Shown here in pieces: positions 49,201 through 61,098 of a stretch of DNA of 64,000 nucleotides. This DNA is from Phoronis australis (Eukaryota; Phoronida; Phoronidae), in contig NMRA01000239.1 in assembly GCA_002633005.1 (NCBI GenBank), forward strand, positions 305,052 to 369,051. Direction: 5' to 3'. A program made the position numbers and the translations under genes. Every line of letters starts with the position of its first letter. The stretch's first letter is position 1. Below the pieces are notes generated by a model. The model had not been told where the DNA came from and did not search any database. It was given only the letters and a program-made list of their open reading frames with translations.

Positions 49201-52200
49201 TGAACAGTACTCCTTTTGTTTATATTGACTTATAAGTGTATGAGTGTACTGGGTGTATGCAAATAATTCATTCATTCATTCGACAGCTGTAATTACCTGT
49301 TGTAGGTAATAGCTGCAGCCACCCTGCCAGACCAACTACTGACGGATGCTCAGATCCCTGAGGATGCCAAGCTGAGAGCTAAGAGGGTCCTTGATGGCTG
49401 TGGTGGTCGCAGTTTGGGTAAGTGACCACTAAGTTGTAATAGTTATTTTCTCTTAGACCACAACAAACATATGTGCCCATATGCTACTTAAACTATTTGT
49501 GGAGAATGTTGCTTAGAATTTATCTTGAAGGCTTCACCAGGAATGGGAATCTGTTGTGTTGACTATCTGGAGCCTTGAAATCGTTATTTTCATCTGTGTC
49601 ATTTCTGTGTTGAGGTTAAAAGTTTGATTTTACATCATGTACATCTTGTGAGAAATTTTGTTAAGTACGACACGATTTTGATTCCGAACTGACTTTAGTT
49701 CGTTACATTCAAGATCTATGAATTTAAAACTTCTGGTTGAGATTCAGACTGCTAGACTTTCATCTTGTTAATTCTTAGTTTGATGACTATATCAGTGTTT
49801 ACAACTTGACTTTTATTAATTTTGTGTTTTTGCACTATTCATTTCAATTAACATGTCATGTTTGACCCAAAAGGTGCGTACAGTAACAGCCTTGGTGTGG
49901 AGGTGATCAGACAAGATATTGCTAACTACATCACAAAGCGAGATGGTCACCCCAGCGACCCTGCCAATGTATTTGTGTCCACAGGAGCCAGCCAAGCCAT
50001 CAAGGTTGGTGCTCAATGGTAGAACACTTTCTACACCGTGATTAGGTCAGGATTTCCGTGTCTTGCTCAACTCTTGTTATGAGGGGTCTATGATGTGCTT
50101 CTTTTCAGGTATCCTTCTTGAATTAGACAGAAATTTAGCCAGCCCAGAAAAAGTGTAGTTTAATCAATGTGCAAGTACAAATGCATATATATGACTATTG
50201 TAGCTACCCCTTGTGGCCAAACTGTTGTCTCCTCCTACCTTGCATGAATCTGAGAAGCACATGACATTTGCTGTGCATCATGGATGTACATCGACGCTGT
50301 ACATAGTTCTTGTTATTACTGTATGTGTCAGTGTTCTTTGATCACATGTGTAGCCAGTAATTGTTTCTGTTGCCGTTTCAGAACATCCTTCAGATCTTGA
50401 TGACAACTCAACCTGGGAAAGGCCGTGCAGGCGTCATGATCCCCATCCCTCAGTACCCTCTTTACTCTGCCACCTTGGCAGAGTATAATGCCTATCAGGT
50501 GAGTCACGCGTGATGCTCATCTGCAACTGCCTTGACCTTAACTAGGCTCGGTAAATGTGGAACGTCTGCACATCTTTAATAAATCTCCCACATTTAATAT
50601 CTGGTACTATGTTACCTACTTGCTCCTAGCTATGTTCTATGTTCACCAATAGTCCATGCTGATTGGAATTGCAAGCAGCGATTGTATGTTTAAGGCACAT
50701 GCAGCACCTTTTAATCAATTTTAATTATCAATCTTTTATTTTTGTCTGGAGTACATCAAACCAGGGGCGGATCCAGGATTTTTCAAAAGGGGAACGGATC
50801 AAGGATTTTTTTAAAAAGGGCGTCCAAGTCAACAATTTGAAAATTTTAGATTTGATATCACTAAAATCAAGGGAAAAGAGGGTCCTCCTTGACACTCCAG
50901 AATCTACCTATGCAAGTATATTCCAACTAAAAGTTTTTAAATATTTTTAACCACTTGCATTGTTCTACAATTGATTCCGGGTAGAAGTTAAAGATTTTGA
51001 ATTCTGTCAAATCATTAGTGTATGGCACTAAGACAGAGCACATTTTCATTGTTGAAGTGTGAAATACAACTGAAGGGTGTCCTACGGTTACTAGTTGAAT
51101 ATTCTAGACCTTGTTATCTACAACAAGATTGTTTTATTACCTATTAACTAAACTGTCTGAATGTGACTAGATTGTTACCTTATAAGACCCTAGAGATTGT
51201 TTGGTGCATTTAGATTGGTTACTTCTTGAATGAGAGCAAGAACTGGTCGTTGGACGTGGACGAACTTGAGAGGGCGCTTAAAGAGGCCAAGCCAAACTGC
51301 GAACCGCGTGCCATCTGCATCATCAACCCGGGCAACCCTACAGGTAACCAAGGTCACTGTGGGTTGCTAGTCATCAAGGGCTGTTGACAGAAACATATTG
51401 GATGTGACTATGGGTCACTGGTCATCATGGGTCGCTGGCTACCTCATGCCAAAATCAATAGGGGGTCGTTGGATGCTAACACATCTTACTTGTCACTATG
51501 GGTTGAAGGTCACCTTACGTCACATGTCACCTCATGCCAAAGTCAATATGAGTGGCCTGTCACCGCATGCTGCAGGTGTTTATAGGTCAAAGGTCACCAC
51601 GGGATGCTGGTCATCACACATAGTTGGTCATGTTATCACACGTCACCACCCGTCAAGGTTACCACATATTGAGGTCACAAAATGTCGTAGGTCAACTTAT
51701 GTCACAGAACTCCACATGTTGCTTGTCACCTCAGAATGCTGGTCACAACATGTTGCAGGTCGCCCCCCAGTTGCATGGCGTCACAGGTCACATGTCTCTT
51801 AAATCTATCATGTGGCTAACTTCGCCTTCATATTTTTGGAGTCCCTACAAGTTATTGTAACTGGTTGAATTGCTGAGATAAAAATGAAGTAGATCTTCAA
51901 TTTTAACATTTCTTTTTATGATTGCTCTGTAGTATTCGGTGTCGTCTGCTTGCTTAGTGTACATCGTCTGTTTTAGGTCAAGTTTTAGACAGGAAGAACA
52001 TTGAAGATGTCATTCGATTTGCGCAAAGGAACAACCTGTTTATTTTGGCTGATGAAGTGAGTGATTATGATTGCAGGTGTATATTAGGTATTATATAGTA
52101 AACACGAATTTAATTGTTTTGTTATAACAGTTGTCATTTCTTCTAAGAGGGTGGCAAATCACTAGACAGTTGCCTGATGTTGTGGGCAAATGTTTGATAA

Positions 52201-55200
52201 TTGGTCCCGTGGAGCGCTGATCTTTGCCATTATATTGCGATTTGTTTGTTAATCATTCCCACTTAAAAGGAGATATCATCCTATTTATGTGTCCACATAA
52301 CTTTTCATGTACATATGTCATTTGTCATGTTTCAAGTGTTAAAATAGTAAAAGAATTGAATCAAACATGTGATTTCAAAATTAACTGATGAAATGAGATC
52401 GACAAGCATGTGAGTATAATATATTTTTCTTTTTTAGGTGTACCAAGACAACATCTATGGCAGTGGATGTCAGTTCCATTCATTCAAGAAGGTCCTTTGT
52501 GAGATGGGAGATGAAGTGAAAGGACAGGAACTGGCCTCCTTCATGTCTACCTCGAAGGGCTATATGGGGGAGTAGGTCTTAATAATAGTTAAATACTAGT
52601 TACGATGCATCATTGTACACCTCCTTCATGTCTACCTCCAAGGGAGACAGGGGGGAGTAGGTCTTAATAATAATCACATTATGTCATTGTAAACTTGAAC
52701 GCAGCAATTGTTTCCTCTTCTTAATGGTATACTTTCCGTCTTTTTGCTGTTCGAAACTTTGTCAATTAGAAAAAATGTCCACAAACTAATCGGATTTGAA
52801 GTTATGCTCAACTGGTGCTCTTTCAACGCAGATTCAAATGTTTTCTAAATGATCAGAATTAAGTACAGAATTTTCAGAATCGTTTTTGAATTTCTGGTGG
52901 TGCACCGACAAAATGGCCGCTGCAGTTGGTCTTCACATTTTATGAATTGCCTGACAGTGTCAAAAGCGCAAATATGTGCAGGACTGTAATTTACGAAATT
53001 TTCCTTTTAGTCTCTAGTTTGATGAAATTATTCTGTTTTCTTAACTAGTGAAAGTCAAGGAAATATTGTCTTAAATCTATTGGTCCTGGTCTTCATTTAG
53101 CTTGTTTATGAAACTAGGTAACTTTGAATGCCTTTATTGTAATGTTACTGTTCAATTAGATAATTGCTGAGTTAAAACTGCGATGAGAAAATTATTGTTC
53201 TCGAGGTCCTTTAGGACTGAAAATGTCCAACTGTTAATGAAATGACAGTACCAGCACCATCACAAAGCAAAGAAACATAGGATTTTAAAATAAAATTGTT
53301 TATACCAATGATATGCGTTCATACATACCCAGACTTCAATGGCATGCATAGTCATGCAGTGGAATTATGTTCTTCACCTGTACCACACACATAGTCACGT
53401 GACCGTCCATTATTTCACATAGGTGCGGTGCCCGCGGTGGTTACTGTGAAGTGATCAACCTTGACCCCAAGTGCATGGCGATGCTAACCAAGATGTTGTC
53501 AGCCAATCTTTGTCCCTCCGTCTGGGGACAAACTGCTATGGACGTGGTGGTCAACCCACCTCAGCCAGGAGAACCCTCCTATGATGGGTTCATTAAGGTA
53601 ATGCTGCTTGTTTTGGTGTATAGGTGGATTGGGTGTGCTCTAGCCATATTTGTGAACAAGAAATATTCCGTCCTAATATAGGAAGATCATAGGGCATGCT
53701 GTCTCCATGTAACACGTATTGCATGCTGTACTTAAATGAGAATTTAATGTCAGTTGACTCTAATGGAATGAGAAAGATTTTAAGTGCCTAGACTGATTCT
53801 GAACTTAAGTATGACTTGAAAGGCGAAGTCTAGTATATGTCTTCTAGTTTGAAATTATTTTATCACGAAGAGTTGCTGCAAGAGTTCCTGCAGGAAGTAC
53901 ACTTCTCTCGTTTGCCAGTTATTCGAAGAGTATTTGAATAGATTTTGGTGATCTTGACACGGGTATTGTTAATGGAGTAAAAAATTCATTTTTGTCACCT
54001 CATCATTAAAGTCACGGTTTCTACTATGTTTTGATTGGCTTCACAGGATTTCACCAATTTTTGGACAAAGTTGCATTTTAAAAAAATTTGTGAAATTGCA
54101 CGAATTTTTGCACAAACATGGCTGCTTCATTTACTACTTGTTACACGCTCTTTCAATCGAAACATCATTCATCAGCAATTTTGTAGTACAAGGAACGCCT
54201 GATGTCGTTTCTTGTGGTTTGGTTGTGGTCATATAGTAGTCTCTTGTGGTGGCCTTTATTTTTTAAAACTACAAGTTGAATTACTTGCTGGATGCCTGAG
54301 ATATCAAACTCAGATTTTAGCTTTGTTTCTTTCTTAGTATTTCCCAAGTGCTATTTTTTTCAAGACTTGGAGGAAAGAACGTACCAAAAATGTTCACTTT
54401 GCTTGTTGGACCAGTTCTAAAGAAGTGTAGCTGGTTCTGTTTTTTACCTCGACTCATTTTGAAATGTGCGCTCAGTGACTAAAAATGCCCACCCGCATCA
54501 TTTTCAGCCATTGGTTTCAGGTTTTTTCGAAAACCTGCACAAAGGCATGTAAGCAAGGGTAAAAAAGGCTTAAAATGCCAAGATTTGCCAATCGATGAGT
54601 AAAAAATATCCCTCGTCTCAAGTGGATTATTTTTGAAAAAAGTGAGCTACTAAAAAGATACTGCAGCATTGACAGACTTGATTTTAAAAAGTTGCAGACC
54701 AACTATGCCTTTTTGATCCTTCGTGATTTGAGATTCACATAGAATACTACTTGAGCAAAACTTGAACAAGAAAATTTAAAGGTAATTGCTGGTAATTATG
54801 ACGTGAATGTAAATTTTTTAAAGAAGTTATTGTGCATGTACTCTCTTTATGTCAGGAAAAGAACTTCATCCTTGGTGAACTGAAGAAGAAGGCGACTTTG
54901 GTTACGAAGATCTTTAACTCTATAGATGGCGTGACATGTAATGAGGTACAAGGGGCCATGTATGCCTTTCCCAAGATCGATATACCAAAGAAGGCCATAG
55001 AACATGCAAAGGTATTTGCTTGTGTGAAATGAACATTTTAGCACATATGCAATTTATGATAATGAGTCAGGGATATGTAGCTAGAGTTTAGTGTTGACTG
55101 GGTTGTGACTGGGGTTTAGTGGTTTGTACCTGGAATTGAGAGGCACGGCAAGGAATTGGTTAAAATCCCCTGCCTGGTGCTGGAGGTTTCGTTATTTCGT

Positions 55201-56571
55201 ACTTTGTAAAATAGATTATGTACTGGAATGTTTGTGATCCTGTGCTGCGCAGGGTCGATTTGAGGTTTGTGTGCTAGGCAATCTGTTGTAATGTAACATA
55301 TACTGGGATTATATGAATATATTAATCTTAAACCACCGTGGACTTGTGTATCGCAAATAATTCCAAGACTGGTCAGTGTGCCACCTGGTGCCACATCACG
55401 TGAGCTAATGAATATAAGTCTTAAAAGATTTCTGTCCCAACCGAGACTCAAACCGGATGGGACAGAATTCTTTTCAGACTTATATTCATTAGGTCACGTG
55501 ATGTGGCACCAGGTGGCACACTGACCAGTCTTAAGAAATATTTGAGGTATACTGGATTATTGTGTGAAGTAGGTTAAGTACTGGTATTTTTTATTTTACA
55601 GTCAAAAGGTATGGCTCCAGATGCTTTCTACTGTTTTGAGTTCCTTGAACAGTGTGGCGTATGCGTGGTCCCTGGCAGTGGCTTTGCTCAGGCGCCAGAC
55701 ACATACCATTTCAGGTAGGTTGTTTGAATAACTATGTATTGTCATAATTATTGTGAATACAGTGATAATTTTGTGTCTAGGTAGTTTTCATAAACTTTGA
55801 CGAATTGCGTTGAAAATTGTGAAAAAAAAATCGGTTTTGGAAGAAAATTTACTGCAAATCATCTTAAAATTAAGCGAAAATTATCCTAGTGTTGGGGAAT
55901 GAGGAAAGTTTCTTTAAATAGCGATTTTATGTTGAAACTAAGATGCATTTAAAAAGAGGGGTTCTCAGCAAGTCTTGTCAGCTGTCTTTAATGAGTGCGC
56001 TGTGCAGACTACCAAGTCTCTTGACCATTTCCCATGAAGTGGCGAATGGGTTTCTATCACGGACATGACAACACACCATTTTCAGATGAATTCTGTGTAT
56101 CCTACGCCCCCTAGTGGCCAGTTCGGGTCTGGTTTTTGTTATCCCTATGTGTTCCAAGTCAGGAGAGTTCGCATGCCATTGACTTGGAGTGCATTTTGCA
56201 TTGCTCTTGTTATTCGTCAATTCCTGAAACCTTTCAAAATTGTTGCCAGCATAATGCTCAAAGTTAATATCTCTGACATTCTCTCCCGCATACTCTTTGG
56301 AAAATTTAATTTGCATACATACTGAAGATGAAAAAAGATACTGACGTGCGGTTTGTATGCTTGGACCAAACTTGTAGTGAATATGACCATTTGTAATGTT
56401 GCGCATGATTACTGATATTTCACTCAAGTAAGTGCATTGTGCTTCTTAAAGCGAGTGTAATACGATATTTTTATCTCCAGGATGACCATCCTTCCTCCTA
56501 CAGAGAAAATAGAAATCGTTCTGAACAAGTTCAAAGATTTCCACCAAAACTTTGTAGCCAAGTGGAAATGA
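46241..56571 (+). CDS. GPT2: Alanine aminotransferase (glutamate-pyruvate transaminase)
   Basis: Twelve coding exons: 46241-46441, 48721-48810, 49306-49417, 49874-50004, 50382-50498, 51214-51343, 51977-52056, 52438-52571, 53423-53597, 54856-55011, 55602-55714 and 56481-56571 (TGA 56569-56571). All borders are GT/AG and the phases agree, giving 509 residues, within the vertebrate GPT range. It interconverts alanine plus 2-oxoglutarate and pyruvate plus glutamate. Motifs: [35 protein letters not shown] (255-261), LADEVYQDN with PLP-contacting Asp286, STSKGYMGE with Schiff-base Lys327, and GSGF...YHFR with Arg480. The first 30 residues are rich in Arg, Lys and Ser and poor in acids, suggesting a mitochondrial presequence. 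I use the GPT2 symbol on that basis, but a single pre-duplication orthologue is equally likely. An acceptor (TTTCAG 46231-46236) precedes the ATG, so a 5' exon exists. Confidence 0.95.
48160..48300. repeat. Diverged GGCGACC-word repeat in GPT intron 1
   Basis: TTTGGTGACCTGCAG and TTTGGGGACCTGGAAAAA, followed by GTCACAAAGTCAGCAG, repeat the word order of the 9.27-kb and 16.79-kb copies with many changes. Confidence 0.4.
50762..50830 (+). mobile_element. CAGGGGCGGATCCAGG-ended element, one terminus
   Basis: A well-preserved left terminus (CAGGGGCGGATCCAGGATTT), with a partial internal repeat GGAACGGATCAAGGATTTTT about 30 bp on, lies in GPT intron 5. No right terminus was found, so the end is approximate. 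Confidence 0.5.
51350..51800 (+). repeat. Degenerate GGTCAC-rich minisatellite in GPT intron 6
   Basis: Words of the type GGTCAC, TGTCACC and CTCATGCCAAA recur irregularly. The phrase ACCTCATGCCAAA(A/G)TCAATA occurs twice about 88 bp apart (51443 and 51531). The repeat explains the long stop-free frame here, which is not a gene. Several AGGTCA half-sites fall inside it. Confidence 0.65.
51584..51596 (+). promoter_or_regulatory. Perfect DR1 motif in GPT intron 6
   Basis: AGGTCAAAGGTCA matches the textbook DR1 consensus for HNF4, PPAR-RXR and COUP-TF exactly. Mammalian alanine aminotransferase genes are known to respond to such factors, which gives the site some plausibility. It sits in a GGTCAC-rich minisatellite, so chance origin is also easy. 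Confidence 0.45.
52535..52695 (+). repeat. Tandem duplication of GPT exon 8 tail and donor
   Basis: The 3' end of exon 8, its GTAGGT donor and about 45 bp of intron (52535-52620) recur at 52621-52695. The copy keeps the codons for S-T-S-K-G but reads D-R-G-E in place of Y-M-G-E. It has no acceptor of its own and is a pseudo-exon. Confidence 0.8.
55365..55532. repeat. 75-bp-arm inverted repeat (hairpin) in GPT intron 10
   Basis: Arms 55365-55439 and 55458-55532 are complementary with only three mismatches, separated by an 18-nt loop. Each arm contains the TCACGTGA palindrome and the GAATATAAGTCT word shared with repeats at 14.03 and 15.18 kb, so it is two SINE-family pieces head to head. Transcribed with GPT, it would form a long RNA hairpin. 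Confidence 0.9.
56065..56165 (+). repeat. Single array monomer in GPT intron 11
   Basis: TTTTCAGATGAATTC followed by ACGCCCCCTAGTGGCCAG copies the monomer junction of the 1.8-3.3 kb array. It contains one strong CTCF-core-like word at 56104-56117. The extent is approximate. Confidence 0.5.
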
Positions 56572-56889
56572 GACACCACAGTGCGGCAGACGTGCCTTTC
56601 ATGTGCCAGATATTATATACCTAAACCTTTGAATATTTACACCTAGATACCTGAGTGGGCATCTGACTTTTCATTACGTGAATGCATATACAGAGTTCGG
56701 TTTGTATTTGCTTGTCTGTGTGTGACATAGTCATAGGAGGGAATGCTTATTTATTCAGATGTGTAACGTAGGCATTAAGATGCCTATAATCAAAACTCTC
56801 ATTGGACTTGGTCTTATATCGTGTTGTGGGAGGGGTTGATGCTTCTAAAGTTTATAATGTGGATGTTTGTCAAAAACGAGTTTGTCTGG

Positions 56890-56895
56890 AATAAA
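56890..56895 (+). promoter_or_regulatory. Candidate polyadenylation signal of GPT
   Basis: AATAAA lies about 320 bp beyond the GPT stop codon, followed within 40 bp by TG- and T-rich sequence (GTTGTTCCTTTTTTG). It fits a cleavage site near 56.92 kb. Confidence 0.6.
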
Positions 56896-57319
56896 ACAAG
56901 TATGGGCCTATTTCTGTTGTTCCTTTTTTGAGTGCATGTCCTTACACGGGTATGCCGTATGTTATTCAGCGTAAGGGGTGTGTCTGCATTTGACGCTTGC
57001 GGTAACTTCTTTCATTTGGATTGTTCCCCACGTTAGCACAAAGCGGGGGACACAGTGCAGTAAAACTGGCCTAAGTCGAACATGCATTAGTCGATTTTTC
57101 GCTGAACCCAAACTGTTGAAATTCATGCACTTGTCCATTCGGTTAAGTCGGTATTTTGCCCGAGTTGGATGAATCTCTTGTCTGATTATGCAAGTTTTTA
57201 CTGTAGTTACGACCGTTCGTACCAACGTCTTTATGCATCTGGTGTTGAAGACCATTTCTAATGTGATAAGACCGATTTTATCACAAAGTTGGTTTTTGAC
57301 AAAAGGAGCGGGTTTATTG

Positions 57320-60300
57320 CTCCTTTGAAATGCAAAAGGTGTTGGAGGACAGAATTGATGACATGGAGAATAGATACAGACGTGACAAAATGATTTTTCA
57401 CGGTATAAGTGAATCGCAGAATTTCGAACCTTGATAACAATCAGAAACTAAAGTTATTGATTTCCTGAAGGATCAATATTAGATAGAAAATGTAACCATC
57501 GCACGCGCGCATAGAATCAGCCGCAAGGTCTCGGGCAACATCTGCCACTTATCGCTAAGATGTCCTTTTACAGTGACAAACGGCGTATCGTGGAAGCAAG
57601 GAAAAACAAACCAAGACATCCAGAAAAAATCGTCACTGAAGATTTTTGTAAACGCGTGAAGAAGCAGAGTCGTTGTACGATTATGCACAAACAAAAAAGA
57701 TCCCAAGCCATCTAAAATCGTGTACAAAAAACTAGTATGGAATTGAAAAACAGGCTACATGTATGATGTAACATCGGATATAGCGTATGAGGTCTCGTCT
57801 AGAGCGGTTAGGCCATGGCTCGCTGAACTCAAATTGGAATACTATCGAGTCAAACAAATTGAGGATCACAGCGTGGAACGCTCAAGGACTTCGTAATAAA
57901 CTTAATGATCCATTTACTTTAATTTTGTTAAATACTAAAAAGTATTAAACAAAATTTGATGTAGGTCTTCATGAAACGTGGGTAAATAATGAAAACCAGT
58001 TTTGTGATGTGCTTTCTGGGTACAAATCATTTAGCCTCTGTATTATGGAAAAAGGAGTAAATATGGTAGAAATCCTGGCGGAGTTACTTTTTTGTTCAGA
58101 GTACTATCATTTTTATGTTAAATGAGTTGAACACAAGTTTGACTTTGGAATCACTCTGCTTTGTGACAAATTGCTGTTTGCCTCTGATAACGACGTGCCA
58201 CTTTGTTTTGTTAAAATTCCGCCACATGGCTAAAGTATCTAAGGTAATCGTTTCAATACTGATAAGTCATTTGTAATTGCAGGAGATTTAAACTCGTAAA
58301 TTGGGACAATAACCGATTATATTGTTAACTATTCTGCTGATTGTATAACTAACGCATGGTACGAACCAGATTGGTTTAGTTGCGCAAGAGCTAGTGAAGA
58401 TTCGATAAATAACGAGTTTGGTAAATCATTCATTGATCTCTGTGGTGAATTTAATTTACACTGAACACATAGCAGGTTCCCGAGTGACATGGCAAGGGAA
58501 TTCACATGTTACACCCCGCCGGGGATGCAGTGGAGTCGATTATGTGTTTATTTATACTGACCTATTTACAAATTATTGTAGATCCCTGGGATGAATTGGA
58601 CCACCTGCCGAAAATCTCTTCTTTTGGTATTTGTCCCGAAGTAGCCGGTTCGACACTGACGGGTGATTGTCTTGTGGCCACCAGGGGGAGCAGTTATAGT
58701 CGGGTAGTTTGGAAATCGCAGCATTGATGGGGTTTCTTAGATCTTATGCACAATCCGTTTGATAGTATCAATAGCCATTTATCTAATAATGCAATTGAAA
58801 CTGCTATTCATAAGGTAACATGTCAAGTGCTGCCAATAGGGTTAAGAAACCCAAATCGAATTACACTAATGGCGTATCAAAGCACCCTGCCTGCATGATG
58901 GGACTTCGAATTAATAGAAAAATCAAAAGTTCAGCGACAGCAAGTCCTTTGAAGACTCAGTTAAAATAGGACAACAGAAAACTAGAATACTTAAACTATG
59001 TTGTTCAGATTTTAAAATATGTTTAAAAAAATTAAATATTCATAAGAAACGGAATAGTTTTTTTATAGTTTTTTGTGGTACACACTCCCAAAAACAGAGG
59101 TGCACGGCAAAAATTGAGTGTGCTAAAAACAATGTACAACCGAGCTCCTATGTTAGTCTAAGGGCTACCTGAGTTTTTTAAAAACAGCCATAGTACCAGA
59201 CAAGGGTGCATGCTAAGCCACTGTGGCATTTTTGCGAATAATGATATTCCAAAAATAAATGTGTTCTTATATGCAGATGACCTAATGGAGTGTGCGTTGT
59301 TCGCTAGGAAATTACAACAAAAAATACTGTCCTACATAAATATTGTTTGAATAGGGCATGGCAATTAATCTTGCCAAAACAAAAATTTAGAAAGGTTGCC
59401 CCTTCGTGGTTATGAAAAATGGTTTTATTATAACCACGAAATTGATGAATGCTACAAATATCTGAGCTATACTGAGCTATAATGCTGTTATCTGGACTTT
59501 TAAAATGTATAAATATATATAGAGGTTCACTTGGACTCCGGTAAACGGATTTTAGGTGTTGGTAGCAGTTCAACGACCCCGCGGCTGTCCTTGGTGAGTG
59601 TGGTAGATTTCCCTTGTTCGTCAAACGTCGTGCAGAATGTATAAAATATTGGTGAAATCTAGTCAAGTTACCTGATGTAGAAATTTGCAAAATTGTGTAC
59701 AACATGTCTTTTGAATTGGGTGGTGGTGATGTAGTTACATGGGTGTCAGAAATTGGAGTACTACTGTTTCGTTATGGTTTTGGAATGGAGTGGTTCCAAC
59801 AAAGTGCTGGTTGTAACAATTTTTTTTTATAGTTTTTGAGGAATGACTAAACGGCTGTTATTTTATTAAGTGTGGAAGTCGGAGATTGGTAGTAGTACAA
59901 AGCTTGATACATACTCTGTCATCAAATTAGATTTTGGTTTTGAACGTTATTTAGCGTTGAATTTGCCATCTGCATTTAGTCGTGCTATGACACGACTCAG
60001 TACTAATATCAAATAATAAATTAGTTATTGAGCCTGAGCAACACATTCATATAGACTGAAAGTTTAAGTTTTGCCCATTTTTACTGAAAAATATAGAAGA
60101 CGAGTTACATTTTATGTGTATTTGCACATTGTATTGGAGTCTAAGGAATGTATTTATCGCACCGGAATTCAGACGTATCCCGAACGTCTGTAAATTTAAA
60201 AGGTTATTAACAAGCTGCGATGAAACTGTACAAGCTCAATTAATTAAATTTGTTTGTTATGCTTCTGCTCTGAGAGAGGAAGCTGTAGGTTCGTCTAATC
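57320..60300 (+). pseudogene. Decayed non-LTR (LINE) retrotransposon
   Basis: Fragments of a two-ORF LINE lie in order on the plus strand. An ORF1-like start with DMENRYRRDKMIFHGI begins near 57330. Endonuclease pieces follow: ITAWNAQGLRNKL near 57865, GLHETW near 57965, AGDLNS near 58278 and SGVDYVF near 58530. Reverse-transcriptase pieces are RQGCMLS near 59196 and the catalytic FLYADD at 59264-59281. The usual C-terminal EDELHFMCICTLY-type tail is near 60090. Frames are broken by many stops and shifts, and the RT region is too short for an intact domain, so large pieces are lost. The clade was not determined. Confidence 0.8.
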
Positions 60301-60479
60301 ATTGATAAACTACTATTTCTTGTTTTGATCTTGTGATGAATATGTACCTGGTTACGTTCACTTTTTTATGTATATCTCGCGACTTAAATAGATTTTCGCA
60401 TACTTCTTGTACTATGGACCAATGGTCTGGAAGCATATACAATAAAGACACTATATATAGGAGTTCACACAAAAGTGGA

Positions 60480-60741
60480 ATAGAAAATGCCCCAAAAAGT
60501 TCGAGCTCGATTTCAAGTAAAAAGATTAGACTCCGGACCCTGGACTTAGCATCTCAAACGTTCCTTTCCACAGGGTGTACAAATCCTGGAATATGTACAG
60601 TAAACTAGGCCGTAGACTTCAAAAATTTGCACAGTCTATTGAAACTGCCAACGTCAATTTTCCATATTTTACGACGGGCAAAATCCAGGCTAATACTCTG
60701 CCCTGGTCCCCCTCTAACTCAAAATCCTGGATCCGCCCCTG
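60480..60741. mobile_element. Element remnants ending in TGGATCCGCCCCTG
   Basis: At 60728-60741 the sequence ends in TGGATCCGCCCCTG, the complement of the CAGGGGCGGATCCA terminus. Upstream, about 60490-60527 matches the TIR of the 31.6-kb MITE (TCGATTTCAAGTAAAAAGAT). At least two element fragments are therefore joined or nested here, and the left limit is uncertain. Confidence 0.45.
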
Positions 60742-61098
60742 GGTAGGTTAATTGCCAACCAACAACACACATTGTGTCCGTTTCAACAAAATATAGTCAT
60801 CTACTCACAGTATACCCGTTATTTAGTACATGGGGTGTTAGCCACACGTTCACTTCACAAGCACACTGCAACGATATACCCATGTACACACCGTATGCCC
60901 GTTATTTAGTTGATGGGATGGGATCCAGATTTTCCGATATCAACTTAAAGGTGCTCATTTCAAAACCAAGAATGTGGGGATGGGTTCACTTTCCCGCAAT
61001 TATCGTCAGTTTCGATTGAAACGGAAAAATAAGCAGCATATGCAGGAATACTAACAAAATATTAAACTCCTTACATATGTGACAACTTCAGTATTAGG

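Noticed and set aside
51398-51802. 134-codon open frame on the plus strand
   Set aside because: It lies wholly in the GGTCAC-rich minisatellite of GPT intron 6. The absence of stops comes from the repeated words.
56065-56325. 86-codon open frame in GPT intron 11
   Set aside because: Part of it is an array monomer and the rest has no similarity. It lies between well-supported GPT exons.
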